NCBI GenBank assembly: GCA_934647145.1
Contig: CAKUFB010000005.1
Coordinates: 1 to 24,504 of the forward strand
Length of the DNA stretch: 24,504 nucleotides
Origin: an uncultured Clostridia bacterium
GTDB lineage: Bacteria; Bacillota; Clostridia; Christensenellales; Aristaeellaceae
Direction of reading: 5' to 3'
Position numbers and translations under genes: made by a program. Of the stretch, positions 14,074-22,047 are shown in pieces. The notes under the pieces are model-generated. The model searched no databases, was not told the origin of the DNA, and was given only the letters and a program-made list of their open reading frames with translations. Position 1 is the first letter of the stretch. Every line of letters starts with the position of its first letter.

Positions 14074-15720
14074 ATGAGAAGAACCCTTCGTACCCTGTCC
14101 GCATTCCTCGCCGCGGCGATGCTGCTGGTCATGACCGCGTCGGCGCAGGTCGCCGTCACGGCGCCCGGCGAGCTGCCCATCGTCAGCGAACCGGTCACGC
14201 TCACGGTCGGCATCGCGTCCAACGTTTCCGTGATCGACTGGGAGACCAACGAGCAGTCCGTTTACATCGAGGACAAAACCGGCGTCACGCTTGATTTTAT
14301 CGAGCTGCCCAAGGACGAATTCACCACAAAGATCAACCTGATGGTCGCCGCGGGCGGCGAGGGGATGCCCGACATCCTGATGTGCGCCGGCATCGCGGCC
14401 AGCGACTCGACCCTGGTTTCCTGGGGCGACACCGGATTGATCCTGCCCCTGAACGAGTACTGGGAAAACGGCATGAACTACTTCCTTCGCGACAGCATCG
14501 AAAACGGCTGTGCGATCGACTACGAGACCTTCGTGAAGTACATGACCTGCTACGACGGCAATATCTACGCCATGCCGTCCTATTCCGAGTCCTATAACAA
14601 CCAGGTTTCGGGCAGCCGCCTCCTGATTTATCAGCCCTGGCTGGATCAGCTCGGCGTTGACCGCTACAGCATCAGGACGACCGAGGATCTGTACGACGTG
14701 CTCTGCCAGTTCCGGGATCAGGACATGAACGGAAACGGCGAAAACGACGAGATTCCGCTCATTGCGAATGTCAAGACGATTGCCTCGCTTCGCAAGGCGC
14801 TGATGAATCCGTTCGTCTATACCGCGTCCGACTACCTCGTCGCGGAGGACGGCGTGGTGGACGCGGTGTTCGACCGCGAGGAGTTCCGCGAGGGCGTTCG
14901 CTTTGTCCGCAGGCTGGTTGCGGACGGCCTGCTGATGCCCGAATCCTTCACGCAGGATGAAACGCAGATGACCGCGCTTCAGAGTGAGGAGCTGGCGCGC
15001 TGCGGCGTGGTGGCGCGCGTATCGACGAGCAACCTCTCCTCCAGCGACGACAAGTTCTATGAGTACCGCCACGTCATCACCCTGACCGGCCCCAACGGCG
15101 TCTGCGAGAACCCCATCTTGCCCTCTGTGCCCTTTAAAAACGCGCTGATTTCCGCCAACTGCGAAAATCCCGACGCAGCCTTCCGGCTCCTCGACTACCT
15201 CTGCTCCGAGGAGATCACCATCATGGGCAAGTTCGGCCGCGAGGGCAAGGAATGGCATAAGCCCGGCGAGGGCGAGCTTTCCGCCTATACCGAGCAGGGC
15301 TACCCCACGGTGATTGCCCTTGAGCAGAAATCCTGGGCGGACGTGGACAACTATTACTGGGCGAACTCCGGCCCCCGCATGTACGGCGTCAAGCTGTTCT
15401 TTGGCCAGGCGGATACCACCGAGGGCATCAAGCACCAGTACGCCGTGGACAACGCGAACGACATCTGCACGGCGCATACCTTCTGCGATATGAGCAAGCA
15501 TGTCGGCCAACTGCCCTTTGACGAGGAGGAGACCGAGGTATACGATACGGTTTACACGCCGATCGTGAACTATGTGAACGAGTGCTGGTCCCGCTTCGTG
15601 CTGGGCGATCTCGATGTGGACGACGACGCAGACTGGGACGGCTATGTGAGCGAGGCAAACGCGATGGGTCTTGAGGACGCGCTCGCGACGATTCAGAACG
15701 CTTACAATCGCAGCAAATAA
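14074..15720 (+). CDS. ABC transporter substrate-binding protein (carbohydrate, LplA-like)
   Basis: A 548-residue extracellular solute-binding protein. After the signal peptide (MRRTLRTLSAFLAAAMLLVM, cleavage probably after ASA) the mature protein has the large two-lobe form seen with LplB/LplC permeases, including the internal DMNGNGENDEIPL segment that resembles a calcium-binding loop in this group. It would capture an oligosaccharide or sugar derivative outside the membrane. The signal peptide contains no cysteine, so the lipobox expected for a Gram-positive binding protein is absent. AAAAAGGAGG at 14056-14065 precedes the ATG by eight bases, ruling out longer starts. First gene of an importer operon; a hairpin separates it from the permeases. 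Confidence 0.9.
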   Translation: MRRTLRTLSAFLAAAMLLVMTASAQVAVTAPGELPIVSEPVTLTVGIASNVSVIDWETNEQSVYIEDKTGVTLDFIELPKDEFTTKINLMVAAGGEGMPDILMCAGIAASDSTLVSWGDTGLILPLNEYWENGMNYFLRDSIENGCAIDYETFVKYMTCYDGNIYAMPSYSESYNNQVSGSRLLIYQPWLDQLGVDRYSIRTTEDLYDVLCQFRDQDMNGNGENDEIPLIANVKTIASLRKALMNPFVYTASDYLVAEDGVVDAVFDREEFREGVRFVRRLVADGLLMPESFTQDETQMTALQSEELARCGVVARVSTSNLSSSDDKFYEYRHVITLTGPNGVCENPILPSVPFKNALISANCENPDAAFRLLDYLCSEEITIMGKFGREGKEWHKPGEGELSAYTEQGYPTVIALEQKSWADVDNYYWANSGPRMYGVKLFFGQADTTEGIKHQYAVDNANDICTAHTFCDMSKHVGQLPFDEEETEVYDTVYTPIVNYVNECWSRFVLGDLDVDDDADWDGYVSEANAMGLEDALATIQNAYNRSK

Positions 15721-15731
15721 TCAGCGGCGCT

Positions 15732-15785
15732 GCGGCGTGGGCGGATCATGTCCGGCTTGTCCGCGGCAGGGTCTGCCCGCGCTGC
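15732..15785 (+). other. Intercistronic hairpin between binding protein and permease genes
   Basis: GCGGCGTGGGCGGA (15732-15745) can pair with TCTGCCCGCGCTGC (15772-15785) over 14 positions, three of them G-T wobbles. No T-tract follows. Such hairpins commonly stabilise the upstream mRNA so that the binding protein is made in excess over the permeases; that role is inferred. Confidence 0.5.
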
Positions 15786-15831
15786 CGCCCTGATCAGATC
15801 GATTGGATTTTGCGAGAAGGAGCTGTCACCA

Positions 15832-16770
15832 ATGCGACAAATCAAGTCAACAGGGATTCCGCTGCGAACGCGTGTCCTTCGAAACTGGCAATGCTATGTC
15901 TTTTTGCTGCTGCCGGTTGCATATCTTCTGATCTTCAAGTACATTCCGATGCTCGGCGTGCAGATTGCGTTCAAGAAGTATAGCTTCAAAGACGGCATCT
16001 GGGGCAGCCCGTGGGTTGGACTTAAGAACTTTACCCGGTTTCTGAATAACAGGATGTTCGTGCGTACGTTCGTCAACACCATCCGGCTGTCGCTCTATTC
16101 GATCCTCGCCGGCTTCCCGTTCCCCATACTCTTTGCGCTGGCGCTGAACTCGGTGGAACGCCTTCGCCTGCGCAAGACGCTTCAGACGATCACCTATATT
16201 CCGCACTTTATCTCCACGGTCGTCCTGGTCGGCATCATCAATCAGCTGTTTCACAATACCACCGGCCTCTACGGCGTGCTGGGCAGGCTGCTGACGGGCG
16301 AGAAACCGGCGGATCTGTTCGCCAGTCCGACCGTATTCGTCAACCTGTACGTCTGGTCGGGCGTGTGGAAATCCTTCGGCTGGTCGTCGATACTCTACCT
16401 TGCGTGCCTGGGCAATGTCAGCGCGGAGCAGATGGAGGCGGCCGAGATCGACGGCGCGAACCGCCTGCAGCGCGTATGGCATATCGAGCTGCCCGCGCTG
16501 ACTGCCACGATTGTGATTCAGCTCATTCTGCGGATGGGCTCCGTGATGAACATAGGCTTTGAGAAGGTCATCCTCATGCAGAACGATCTGAACCTGAGAA
16601 TGAGCGAGGTCATCTCGACCTATGTGTATAAACAGTCGCTCGGCGCGACGACCAGGGCGGACTATTCATACTCCACGGCGATTGATCTGTTTAACGCGCT
16701 GATCAATACGTTCTTCATCGTCTGTGTGAATAAGATCTCTTCCAGGGTCAGCGACGTGTCTTTGTGGTAG
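15832..16770 (+). CDS. ABC transporter permease (LplB-like)
   Basis: A 312-residue inner-membrane permease with about six hydrophobic segments. The N-terminal YVFLLLPVAYLLIFKYIPM is typical of LplB/UgpA-type sugar permeases. The cytoplasmic EAA loop that docks the ATPase reads QMEAAEIDGANRLQRVWHIE followed by LPAL. AAGGAG at 15817-15822 is nine bases before the chosen ATG; an upstream in-frame ATG at 15748 lies inside the intercistronic hairpin and is rejected. It pairs with the next permease to form the channel. No ATPase gene is present here; these importers often share a genome-encoded MsmX-type ATPase. Confidence 0.92.
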   Translation: MRQIKSTGIPLRTRVLRNWQCYVFLLLPVAYLLIFKYIPMLGVQIAFKKYSFKDGIWGSPWVGLKNFTRFLNNRMFVRTFVNTIRLSLYSILAGFPFPILFALALNSVERLRLRKTLQTITYIPHFISTVVLVGIINQLFHNTTGLYGVLGRLLTGEKPADLFASPTVFVNLYVWSGVWKSFGWSSILYLACLGNVSAEQMEAAEIDGANRLQRVWHIELPALTATIVIQLILRMGSVMNIGFEKVILMQNDLNLRMSEVISTYVYKQSLGATTRADYSYSTAIDLFNALINTFFIVCVNKISSRVSDVSLW

Positions 16771-16780
16771 GAAGGTGAAA

Positions 16781-17695
16781 ATGATGAATCACAGAACCTC
16801 AGCCGGAAGCAGAAAAAAGCTGGCCTTTGACGACAGGCTGTATTACGCCGTGCTTGCGGTCATCCTGTTCCTTCTCACGCTCAGCGTGCTTTATCCGATC
16901 GTCTATATTCTTTCGGCCTCGTTTTCCGAGCCGATGGCCGTCTCCTCCGGCAAGGTCGTTCTCTGGCCGGTGGGCTTTTCTGTGGAGGGCTATCGCAAGG
17001 TTTTTCAGTACCAGAAGGTGTTCATCGGCTTCAGAAACACGCTGTTTTATACCTGCGCGGGGACGCTGATCAACGTGTGCATGAGCATGATCTGCGCCTA
17101 TCCGCTGTCCAAGCGCGACTTGCCGTTTAAGGGGGCGATCGTGTTTCTGTGTTCGTTTACCATGCTCTTTTCGGGCGGCATGATTCCGACGTACCTGCTG
17201 ATGCGCGACCTGAAGCTCCTCAATACGGTCTGGGCGATGCTCCTGCCCGGCGCAATGGCGGTTTATCAGATGATTGTCGCAAGAACGTATATACAATCCT
17301 CCATCCCTTATGATATGATGGAGTCGGCCATGATGGACGGCTGCAGCGACTTCGTCTATTTCTTCCGGTTCGTGCTGCCGCTGAGCGTGCCGGTCATTGC
17401 CGTCATCGCCATGCAGTATGCCGTCGGGCACTGGAACGCGTACTTTGACGCGTTCATCTATCTGACGGATAAAAACCTCTTCCCCCTGCAGGTCTACCTG
17501 CGGGAGGTTCTGATTCAGAGCCAGATCAATATGGAGGATTTCATAGACGAGGAAACGCAGATTCAGATTCAGGGCATGGCGGATCTGCTGAAGTACGCCC
17601 TGATCGTGGTATCGACCGTGCCGATTCTGGCGGTTTATCCGCTCGTGCAGCGATTCTTCGTGAAGGGAATTATGGTTGGCTCGCTGAAAGGATGA
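16781..17695 (+). CDS. ABC transporter permease (LplC/YtcP-like)
   Basis: A 304-residue second permease of the importer with about six membrane segments. The EAA loop reads MMESAMMDGCSDFVYFFRFV followed by LPLS, and the C-terminus ends in FVKGIMVGSLKG, a very common ending of YtcP-like permeases. Two adjacent ATG codons (16781, 16784) and an in-frame GTG (16775) are possible starts. AGGAAGG at 16769-16775 suits the ATG codons best. It begins 10 bases after the first permease and is followed at once by the phosphoesterase fusion gene, so all are co-transcribed. Confidence 0.92.
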   Translation: MMNHRTSAGSRKKLAFDDRLYYAVLAVILFLLTLSVLYPIVYILSASFSEPMAVSSGKVVLWPVGFSVEGYRKVFQYQKVFIGFRNTLFYTCAGTLINVCMSMICAYPLSKRDLPFKGAIVFLCSFTMLFSGGMIPTYLLMRDLKLLNTVWAMLLPGAMAVYQMIVARTYIQSSIPYDMMESAMMDGCSDFVYFFRFVLPLSVPVIAVIAMQYAVGHWNAYFDAFIYLTDKNLFPLQVYLREVLIQSQINMEDFIDEETQIQIQGMADLLKYALIVVSTVPILAVYPLVQRFFVKGIMVGSLKG

Positions 17696-17700
17696 AATGA

Positions 17701-18996
17701 ATGGACTGTTCGAAGGAATACGGCATGCTTCCCGGGGACGCCGCGTCCTGCGCGCGGGCGGCGAGCGCCTTTGCCGCGTCGTGTACTCACCCGATCATTC
17801 TGCACATCTCGGACACGGACACGACCCTGTACCCGTTCGCCGAAGCGATTCTGTCGGCGGTTCGCCCGGCGCTGACGGTGCACACGGGGGATATGGCGGA
17901 CGAGTACAAGGCGGGCAGGCTTCCGGAGCATGTGCCCGGCTATCTGCGCTTCGCGCCGCGCATGCTCGATCTGATGGAGCGGTATTCGGGCGCCGTGCTC
18001 TGGGTGAAAGGCAATAACGACGTAACGTCGATTGCCGAGGGCCGGCGAAAGGTGCGCGTCGTGCCGAATCTCTCGCGCCATACGTACTTTGGCGTCCGCA
18101 TGGAGGTCGATCATGTGGCGATACCCGCCGCCTTCGGCGTGGATTTCGCACTGTATGGCCACGGCCCGACTGACGACCTGCGCTATCCGCTGCCGGACGC
18201 GCCGGAGGGGACGGTTTACCTGAACGGGAACTATTTCCTGACGCTGATCGAGGGCGAAACCAGGCGGTTTCTGCGTATACCAATCCGGCCGGCGGCCAGG
18301 GTCATGCGCCTGGTGATTGTGCGCCACGGCCAGACCTGTCCGTCGGAGTACGTCAACGGCGACTACGACCTGCCGCGGGCAGACCCGCCGATTACCCCGG
18401 TCGGGGTTCGGCAGGCGCGCTTTACCGCCGAGGAAATTCTGCGCATGCGATTTGAGGGCAGGCTGATCTGCTCGCCGTTCAGCCGCACGCTGCAGACCGT
18501 CACGCCCATCGCGCAGGCACTGGGCAGATCTGTGCACCTGAGCTGGGAATTCCGGGAGACCGTCAAGCATCCCGATCAGCTAGCCGGCTTCCGGGGGAAA
18601 ACGCTTGCCGCCCTCAGAAAGGAGTTTCCGGTGATCGCAGAGGACGCCGCGCTGCCGTATCCGTGGTGGGATTCGGCGGCAGAGGAGTTTGAGGACGTCT
18701 GCGCCCGTGTCGAGCCACTGCTTGACCGCCTGATTGCCGGCGGCGAAAACGCGTTGCTGATGGGACACGGCGCGTCCACGGGGGCGGCGGTCAGCATACT
18801 GCTCAGGAGATGCGGCCTTGAGTTCAACAGCTTTATGCCTTCGCCGCCGGGCGGGAACTGTGCCCTCAGCGAATTCCGAATCTCAAACGGCAAGCTGCGC
18901 CCGATCCGCGTGTACTCCCTTTCGCATTTGCCCGCCGATGTGATCACGTCGAACGCCCGGTACGCGCTCAATAAACCCGGAGAGGAAATCAGATAA
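17701..18996 (+). CDS. Calcineurin-like phosphoesterase and histidine phosphatase fusion protein
   Basis: A 431-residue cytoplasmic protein with two phosphatase-type domains. Residues about 30-195 follow the YfcE-like metallophosphoesterase order: HISDTD (36-38 region), HTGD (61-64), GNND (104-107) and GHG (153-155). Two ligands look altered: the usual SD-x-H is SD-T-D, and the usual GHTH is GHGP. Residues about 203-405 are a histidine phosphatase (phosphoglycerate mutase-like) domain with V-R208-H209-G-Q-T and the second catalytic histidine in GHGAS (H356). The second domain looks complete. GAAAGGA lies eight bases before the ATG, and the gene begins 5 bp after the permease stop. The context suggests it dephosphorylates the imported compound or an intermediate. 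The first domain may be inactive, may use a different metal set, or may only bind substrate. Confidence 0.85.
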   Translation: MDCSKEYGMLPGDAASCARAASAFAASCTHPIILHISDTDTTLYPFAEAILSAVRPALTVHTGDMADEYKAGRLPEHVPGYLRFAPRMLDLMERYSGAVLWVKGNNDVTSIAEGRRKVRVVPNLSRHTYFGVRMEVDHVAIPAAFGVDFALYGHGPTDDLRYPLPDAPEGTVYLNGNYFLTLIEGETRRFLRIPIRPAARVMRLVIVRHGQTCPSEYVNGDYDLPRADPPITPVGVRQARFTAEEILRMRFEGRLICSPFSRTLQTVTPIAQALGRSVHLSWEFRETVKHPDQLAGFRGKTLAALRKEFPVIAEDAALPYPWWDSAAEEFEDVCARVEPLLDRLIAGGENALLMGHGASTGAAVSILLRRCGLEFNSFMPSPPGGNCALSEFRISNGKLRPIRVYSLSHLPADVITSNARYALNKPGEEIR

Positions 18997-19019
18997 GCCC
19001 CGCCCCCTGCCTGCGGCGG

Positions 19020-19475
19020 TCAGTCGCGCGCGGGGGCGCTTTCGTCCGCAGCGGAGGGAGGCGACTCGACCTCGCCGTTGAGGAGCATCTCGATGCTGAC
19101 CGAGGAAAGATAGTCGTCGATGAGGCGGTCGAGTCTGCGCCACATGGGCAGCGTGAGGCATGCCTCGGCGCGCTGACAGGGCGCGCCATCCTCGCACAGG
19201 CAGGCGACGGGGGCGAGCGAACCCTCGGTCAGGCGTATGACCTCTCCCACAAAGATTTCTGAGGCCGGGCGCGCCAGGCGGTATCCGCCCTCCTTGCCGC
19301 GGGTACTGACCAGCAGACCGCCTTTTGTAAGCAGCGCGACAATGCTCTCCAGGTATTTCAGCGAAATCTCCTGCCGCTCGGCAATGGCCTTGAGCGATAC
19401 GCGGCTCTCTCCCGCGTGCTGAGCCAGGTCGATCAGTACGCGCAGCGCGTAGCGTCCGCGAGTGGATATCATCAT
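19020..19475 (-). CDS. Rrf2-family transcriptional regulator
   Basis: A 151-residue regulator. The N-terminal winged helix begins MISTRGRYALRVLIDLAQ, the standard Rrf2 opening, with the wing GKEGGYRL. Four cysteines, C92, C94, C100 and C106, match the region where IscR/NsrR relatives bind an iron-sulfur cluster, so redox or Fe-S sensing is plausible. The start is the ATG at 19475 preceded by AAGGAG; a longer frame upstream has no ribosome binding site and would run into the promoter. Transcribed divergently from a MATE exporter, whose expression it may control. It converges with the phosphoesterase fusion gene 23 bp away. Confidence 0.9.
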   Translation of the reverse strand: MMISTRGRYALRVLIDLAQHAGESRVSLKAIAERQEISLKYLESIVALLTKGGLLVSTRGKEGGYRLARPASEIFVGEVIRLTEGSLAPVACLCEDGAPCQRAEACLTLPMWRRLDRLIDDYLSSVSIEMLLNGEVESPPSAADESAPARD

Positions 19476-19512
19476 GCCAGCACACTCCTTGACCAGCTTG
19501 TTTTCTGGCGGT

Positions 19513-19541
19513 ATCATAACACCGCGGCGCGCGGATTGCAA
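19513..19541 (-). promoter_or_regulatory. Promoter for the Rrf2-type regulator
   Basis: On the minus strand, TTGCAA (19536-19541) and TATGAT (complement of 19513-19518) are 17 bases apart. The 16-bp palindrome at 19544-19559 lies three bases upstream of the -35 box. Confidence 0.8.
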
Positions 19542-19543
19542 GC

Positions 19544-19559
19544 GTTTTTGCGCAAAAAC
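19544..19559. promoter_or_regulatory. Perfect 16-bp palindrome between divergent promoters
   Basis: GTTTTTGCGCAAAAAC is exactly symmetrical and lies between the rrf2-type and MATE promoters. Position and symmetry suit an operator for a dimeric regulator, the adjacent Rrf2 protein being the obvious candidate. It does not match a regulator consensus that I recognise. Confidence 0.5.
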
Positions 19560-19609
19560 TCTACCAACTTCATAGGAATTTGCGGCGGAAACTTTTCCAG
19601 GATGAACGA

Positions 19610-19638
19610 TTGCAGTTTTTTCGAAGTCATGCTATAAT
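19610..19638 (+). promoter_or_regulatory. Promoter for the MATE exporter
   Basis: TTGCAG at 19610-19615 and a perfect TATAAT at 19633-19638 with a 17-base spacer. Confidence 0.85.
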
Positions 19639-19676
19639 TCGACTGCAACGATGAGACAAAAGGAAGGACCTTCTTC

Positions 19677-21050
19677 ATGGGCAAGGAACAGACGCGCAAT
19701 CCCTTTTATGGCCAGATCATTCGACTGGCGATCCCGGTGGTGATTCAGAACCTGCTCAGCGCGGCGGTGAGCTCGGCCGACGTGCTGATGCTCAACTACG
19801 TCAATCAGGACGCGATTTCGGCGGTGTCGCTGGCCAGTCAGTACGCCAACGTGCTGTTCATGATCTACTACGGCCTGGGCACCGGCGCGACCATGCTCTG
19901 CGCCCAGTATTACGGCAAAAAGGACTACATGGCCATCCGCGCGGTGGAGGGCATCGCGCTGCGCTTTTCGCTGGTCGTGTCGGCGGTGTTCGCGGCGCTG
20001 GCGCTGTGCGTGCCGCAGCAGCTGATGCGACTGTTTACGCGCGATCAGACGCTCATCGAGCTGGGCGCGGACTACCTGCGCTACATGAGCGTGGCCTACC
20101 TGTGCTGGAGCGTGATCGAGGTGTACCTGTCGGTGCTGCGCAGTATGGAGCGCGTCACGATCTGCATGGTGCTCAACATGGTTGCGTTCGGGCTGAACAT
20201 CCTGCTCAACGCGGTGTTTATCTTCGGCCTGTTCGGCGCGCCGAAGCTGGGCGTTTCGGGCGTGGCGCTGGCGACGGCCATTTCGCGCGTGGCGGAGCTG
20301 ATCGGCTGTATACTGGTCTCCAGGCGCTCGAAGGAGGTCAGGCTCGACCTGCGCTATCTGTTTATCCGCAACAAGACGCTCTTCGGCGACTTCGTGAAGC
20401 TGTCCCTGCCCGCGCTGGGCAACGATGTGGTCTGGGGCCTGGGCTTCTCGATGTACTCGGTCATCCTGGGGCATCTGGGCTCGGACGCGGTAGCGGCCAA
20501 CTCGATGGCCGCGGTGGTGCGCCAGTTCGGCACGGTGCTGTGCTACGGCATGGCCAGCGCGGGCGGCATCCTGCTGGGCAAGCTGATCGGCGAAAGGCAG
20601 CCTGAGGAGCTGATCCGCAGGGACGCGTCGCTGCTCATCCGGCTGACCATCGCCTGCGGCGTGCTGGGCGGGCTGGTGGTGCTGGCCATTACGCCGGTGG
20701 CGCTGCGCTACGCCAGGCTGTCGGGAACCGCCATGGGATACCTTAAAACCATGCTGCTCATCAATACCTACTACATCACCGGCACCGCGCTCAATACCAC
20801 CATGATCTGCGGCGTCTTCCGCTCGGGCGGCGACAGCAGGTTCGGCTTCTACTGCGACCTGATCGACATGTGGGTGTACGCCGTGCCGCTGGGCCTTTTC
20901 GCCGCGTTCGTGCTCAGGCTGCCCGTCATGTGGGTGTATTTCCTGCTGATGACCGACGAATTTGTCAAGTGGCCCTTCGTCATCCGCCATTACAAAAAGG
21001 GTCAGTGGCTGCGCAACATTACCCGCGACAACCTGTTCGAGGCGAAGTAA
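19677..21050 (+). CDS. MATE family efflux transporter
   Basis: A 457-residue membrane protein with about 12 hydrophobic segments arranged as two homologous halves. It opens with IIRLAIPVVIQNLLSAAVSS followed by AD, the typical MatE N-terminal helix, and contains the related second-half opening FGDFVKLSLPALGNDVVWGL. MATE proteins export cationic drugs, flavins or metabolites in exchange for H+ or Na+. AGGAAGGA lies about eight bases before the ATG. Single-gene unit: own promoter and terminator. Divergence from an Rrf2-type regulator suggests redox- or stress-linked expression. Substrate unknown. Confidence 0.93.
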   Translation: MGKEQTRNPFYGQIIRLAIPVVIQNLLSAAVSSADVLMLNYVNQDAISAVSLASQYANVLFMIYYGLGTGATMLCAQYYGKKDYMAIRAVEGIALRFSLVVSAVFAALALCVPQQLMRLFTRDQTLIELGADYLRYMSVAYLCWSVIEVYLSVLRSMERVTICMVLNMVAFGLNILLNAVFIFGLFGAPKLGVSGVALATAISRVAELIGCILVSRRSKEVRLDLRYLFIRNKTLFGDFVKLSLPALGNDVVWGLGFSMYSVILGHLGSDAVAANSMAAVVRQFGTVLCYGMASAGGILLGKLIGERQPEELIRRDASLLIRLTIACGVLGGLVVLAITPVALRYARLSGTAMGYLKTMLLINTYYITGTALNTTMICGVFRSGGDSRFGFYCDLIDMWVYAVPLGLFAAFVLRLPVMWVYFLLMTDEFVKWPFVIRHYKKGQWLRNITRDNLFEAK

Positions 21051-21064
21051 AATTCGCCTGACGC

Positions 21065-21097
21065 ACCCCCGAAGGCCGCGCGTCTTCGGGGGTTTTT
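21065..21097 (+). terminator. Rho-independent terminator after the MATE gene
   Basis: ACCCCCGAAG (21065-21074) pairs perfectly with CTTCGGGGGT (21084-21093) around a 9-base loop, followed by TTTT. Confidence 0.9.
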
Positions 21098-21391
21098 CTG
21101 TGCAGGGGAACCTATCTGGGCGCGTACAGATACTGGCCGCGCCGCCCAGCGGCCGATCTCGTTTCGTGCCTCCGTCTTCCCCAAGGTGAAAGAGATGAGA
21201 TGACTCCGCTGCGCTTCTCTTCAGGCTTGTGAGTATCTGCGAATGGAAACAATTTCACTTCTTACAGGTGATTATGCTCACGGTATTCTAAGTGCTTTCC
21301 GGGAGAGCTCGAGAGGGGCCTTTCTCAGAAAGGCCGCCTCTCGATCGTTCCCCCCCTCCGTTACTTTTCAAGGCGATTTGGTAAAGGTGGT
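21098..21391. other. Intergenic stretch with a long hairpin, no gene recognised
   Basis: The 423-base gap between the MATE and maf genes contains the terminator (21065-21097), this stretch and the maf promoter. Within it, CGAGAGG+GGCCTTTCT (21310-21325) pairs with AGAAAGGCC+CCTCTCG (21327-21343) with a single bulged G: a 16-bp near-perfect stem. No T-tract follows on either strand, so it is not an ordinary terminator. Nothing else was recognised; short frames lack ribosome binding sites. Confidence 0.5.
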
Positions 21392-21419
21392 TTGCAGGGA
21401 GAGGAAAGTGTGGTATAAT
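21392..21419 (+). promoter_or_regulatory. Promoter for the maf-mreB-mreC operon
   Basis: A perfect TATAAT at 21414-21419 with an extended TGG just before it, and TTGCAG at 21392-21397 (16-base spacer). The start near 21426 leaves about 50 nt of leader. Confidence 0.8.
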
Positions 21420-21473
21420 GTAACCTAGGTGATTTATAGGGTGGGCTTCCGCCCCTGAAAGGAATAAAAAGGC

Positions 21474-22046
21474 ATGTACGAGAAGCTGGAGGGACGGCTG
21501 ATTCTGGCGTCGGGCTCGCCGCGCAGGCGGGAACTTCTGAGCCGGATGCACGTCCCATTCGTGGTAGAGGTATCGGACGCGGACGAGCGCCTGGCAGGCA
21601 GGCCGCGCGACGTGGTGGGCGTGCTGGCCGAACGCAAGGCGCGCGCGGTGGCGAAGGGTCACGCGGACGGCCTGATCCTGGCGGCGGATACGCTGGTATC
21701 GCTGAACGACCGGGCGCTGGGCAAGCCTGCGGACGCGCAGGACGCGCGCCGGACGCTTCACGCGCTGTCGGGACACGCGCACGAGGTGTATACGGGCGTG
21801 TGCCTGCTGGACGCGGCGACCGGCGAGGCGCGGGTGTGCGTGGAGGAGAGCCGGGTGCGCTTCCGCGACCTGAGCGACGCGGAGATCGACGCGTACGTGG
21901 CCTCGGGCGAGCCACTCGACCGGGCGGGCTCGTATGCGATACAGGGCGGTGCGTCCGGGTTCGTGAGCGGGTACGAGGGCTCGTACGACAACATCGTGGG
22001 CCTGCCGACCGAACGGCTGAAAGAGCTGCTGAAGGAGTACGAATAG
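21474..22046 (+). CDS. maf: Maf family nucleotide pyrophosphatase
   Basis: A 190-residue cytoplasmic protein with the Maf signature near the N-terminus, LILASGSPRRRELL, and the conserved later segments AADT, the YTGV strand and SYAIQGGASGF. The family hydrolyses non-canonical or modified nucleoside triphosphates (dTTP/UTP-type or methylated) to monophosphates and has been linked to septum formation. GAAAGGAATAAAAAGG lies just ahead of the ATG. The next gene starts one base after its stop, and maf beside mreBC is the classic arrangement in Bacillota. Confidence 0.95.
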   Translation: MYEKLEGRLILASGSPRRRELLSRMHVPFVVEVSDADERLAGRPRDVVGVLAERKARAVAKGHADGLILAADTLVSLNDRALGKPADAQDARRTLHALSGHAHEVYTGVCLLDAATGEARVCVEESRVRFRDLSDAEIDAYVASGEPLDRAGSYAIQGGASGFVSGYEGSYDNIVGLPTERLKELLKEYE

Positions 22047-22047
22047 C

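Noticed and set aside
21420..21440. ACCTAGGT palindrome near the maf transcription start as another metal-regulon operator
   Set aside because: Only eight bases, lacks the GTTA-N8-TAAC spacing, and could easily occur by chance.
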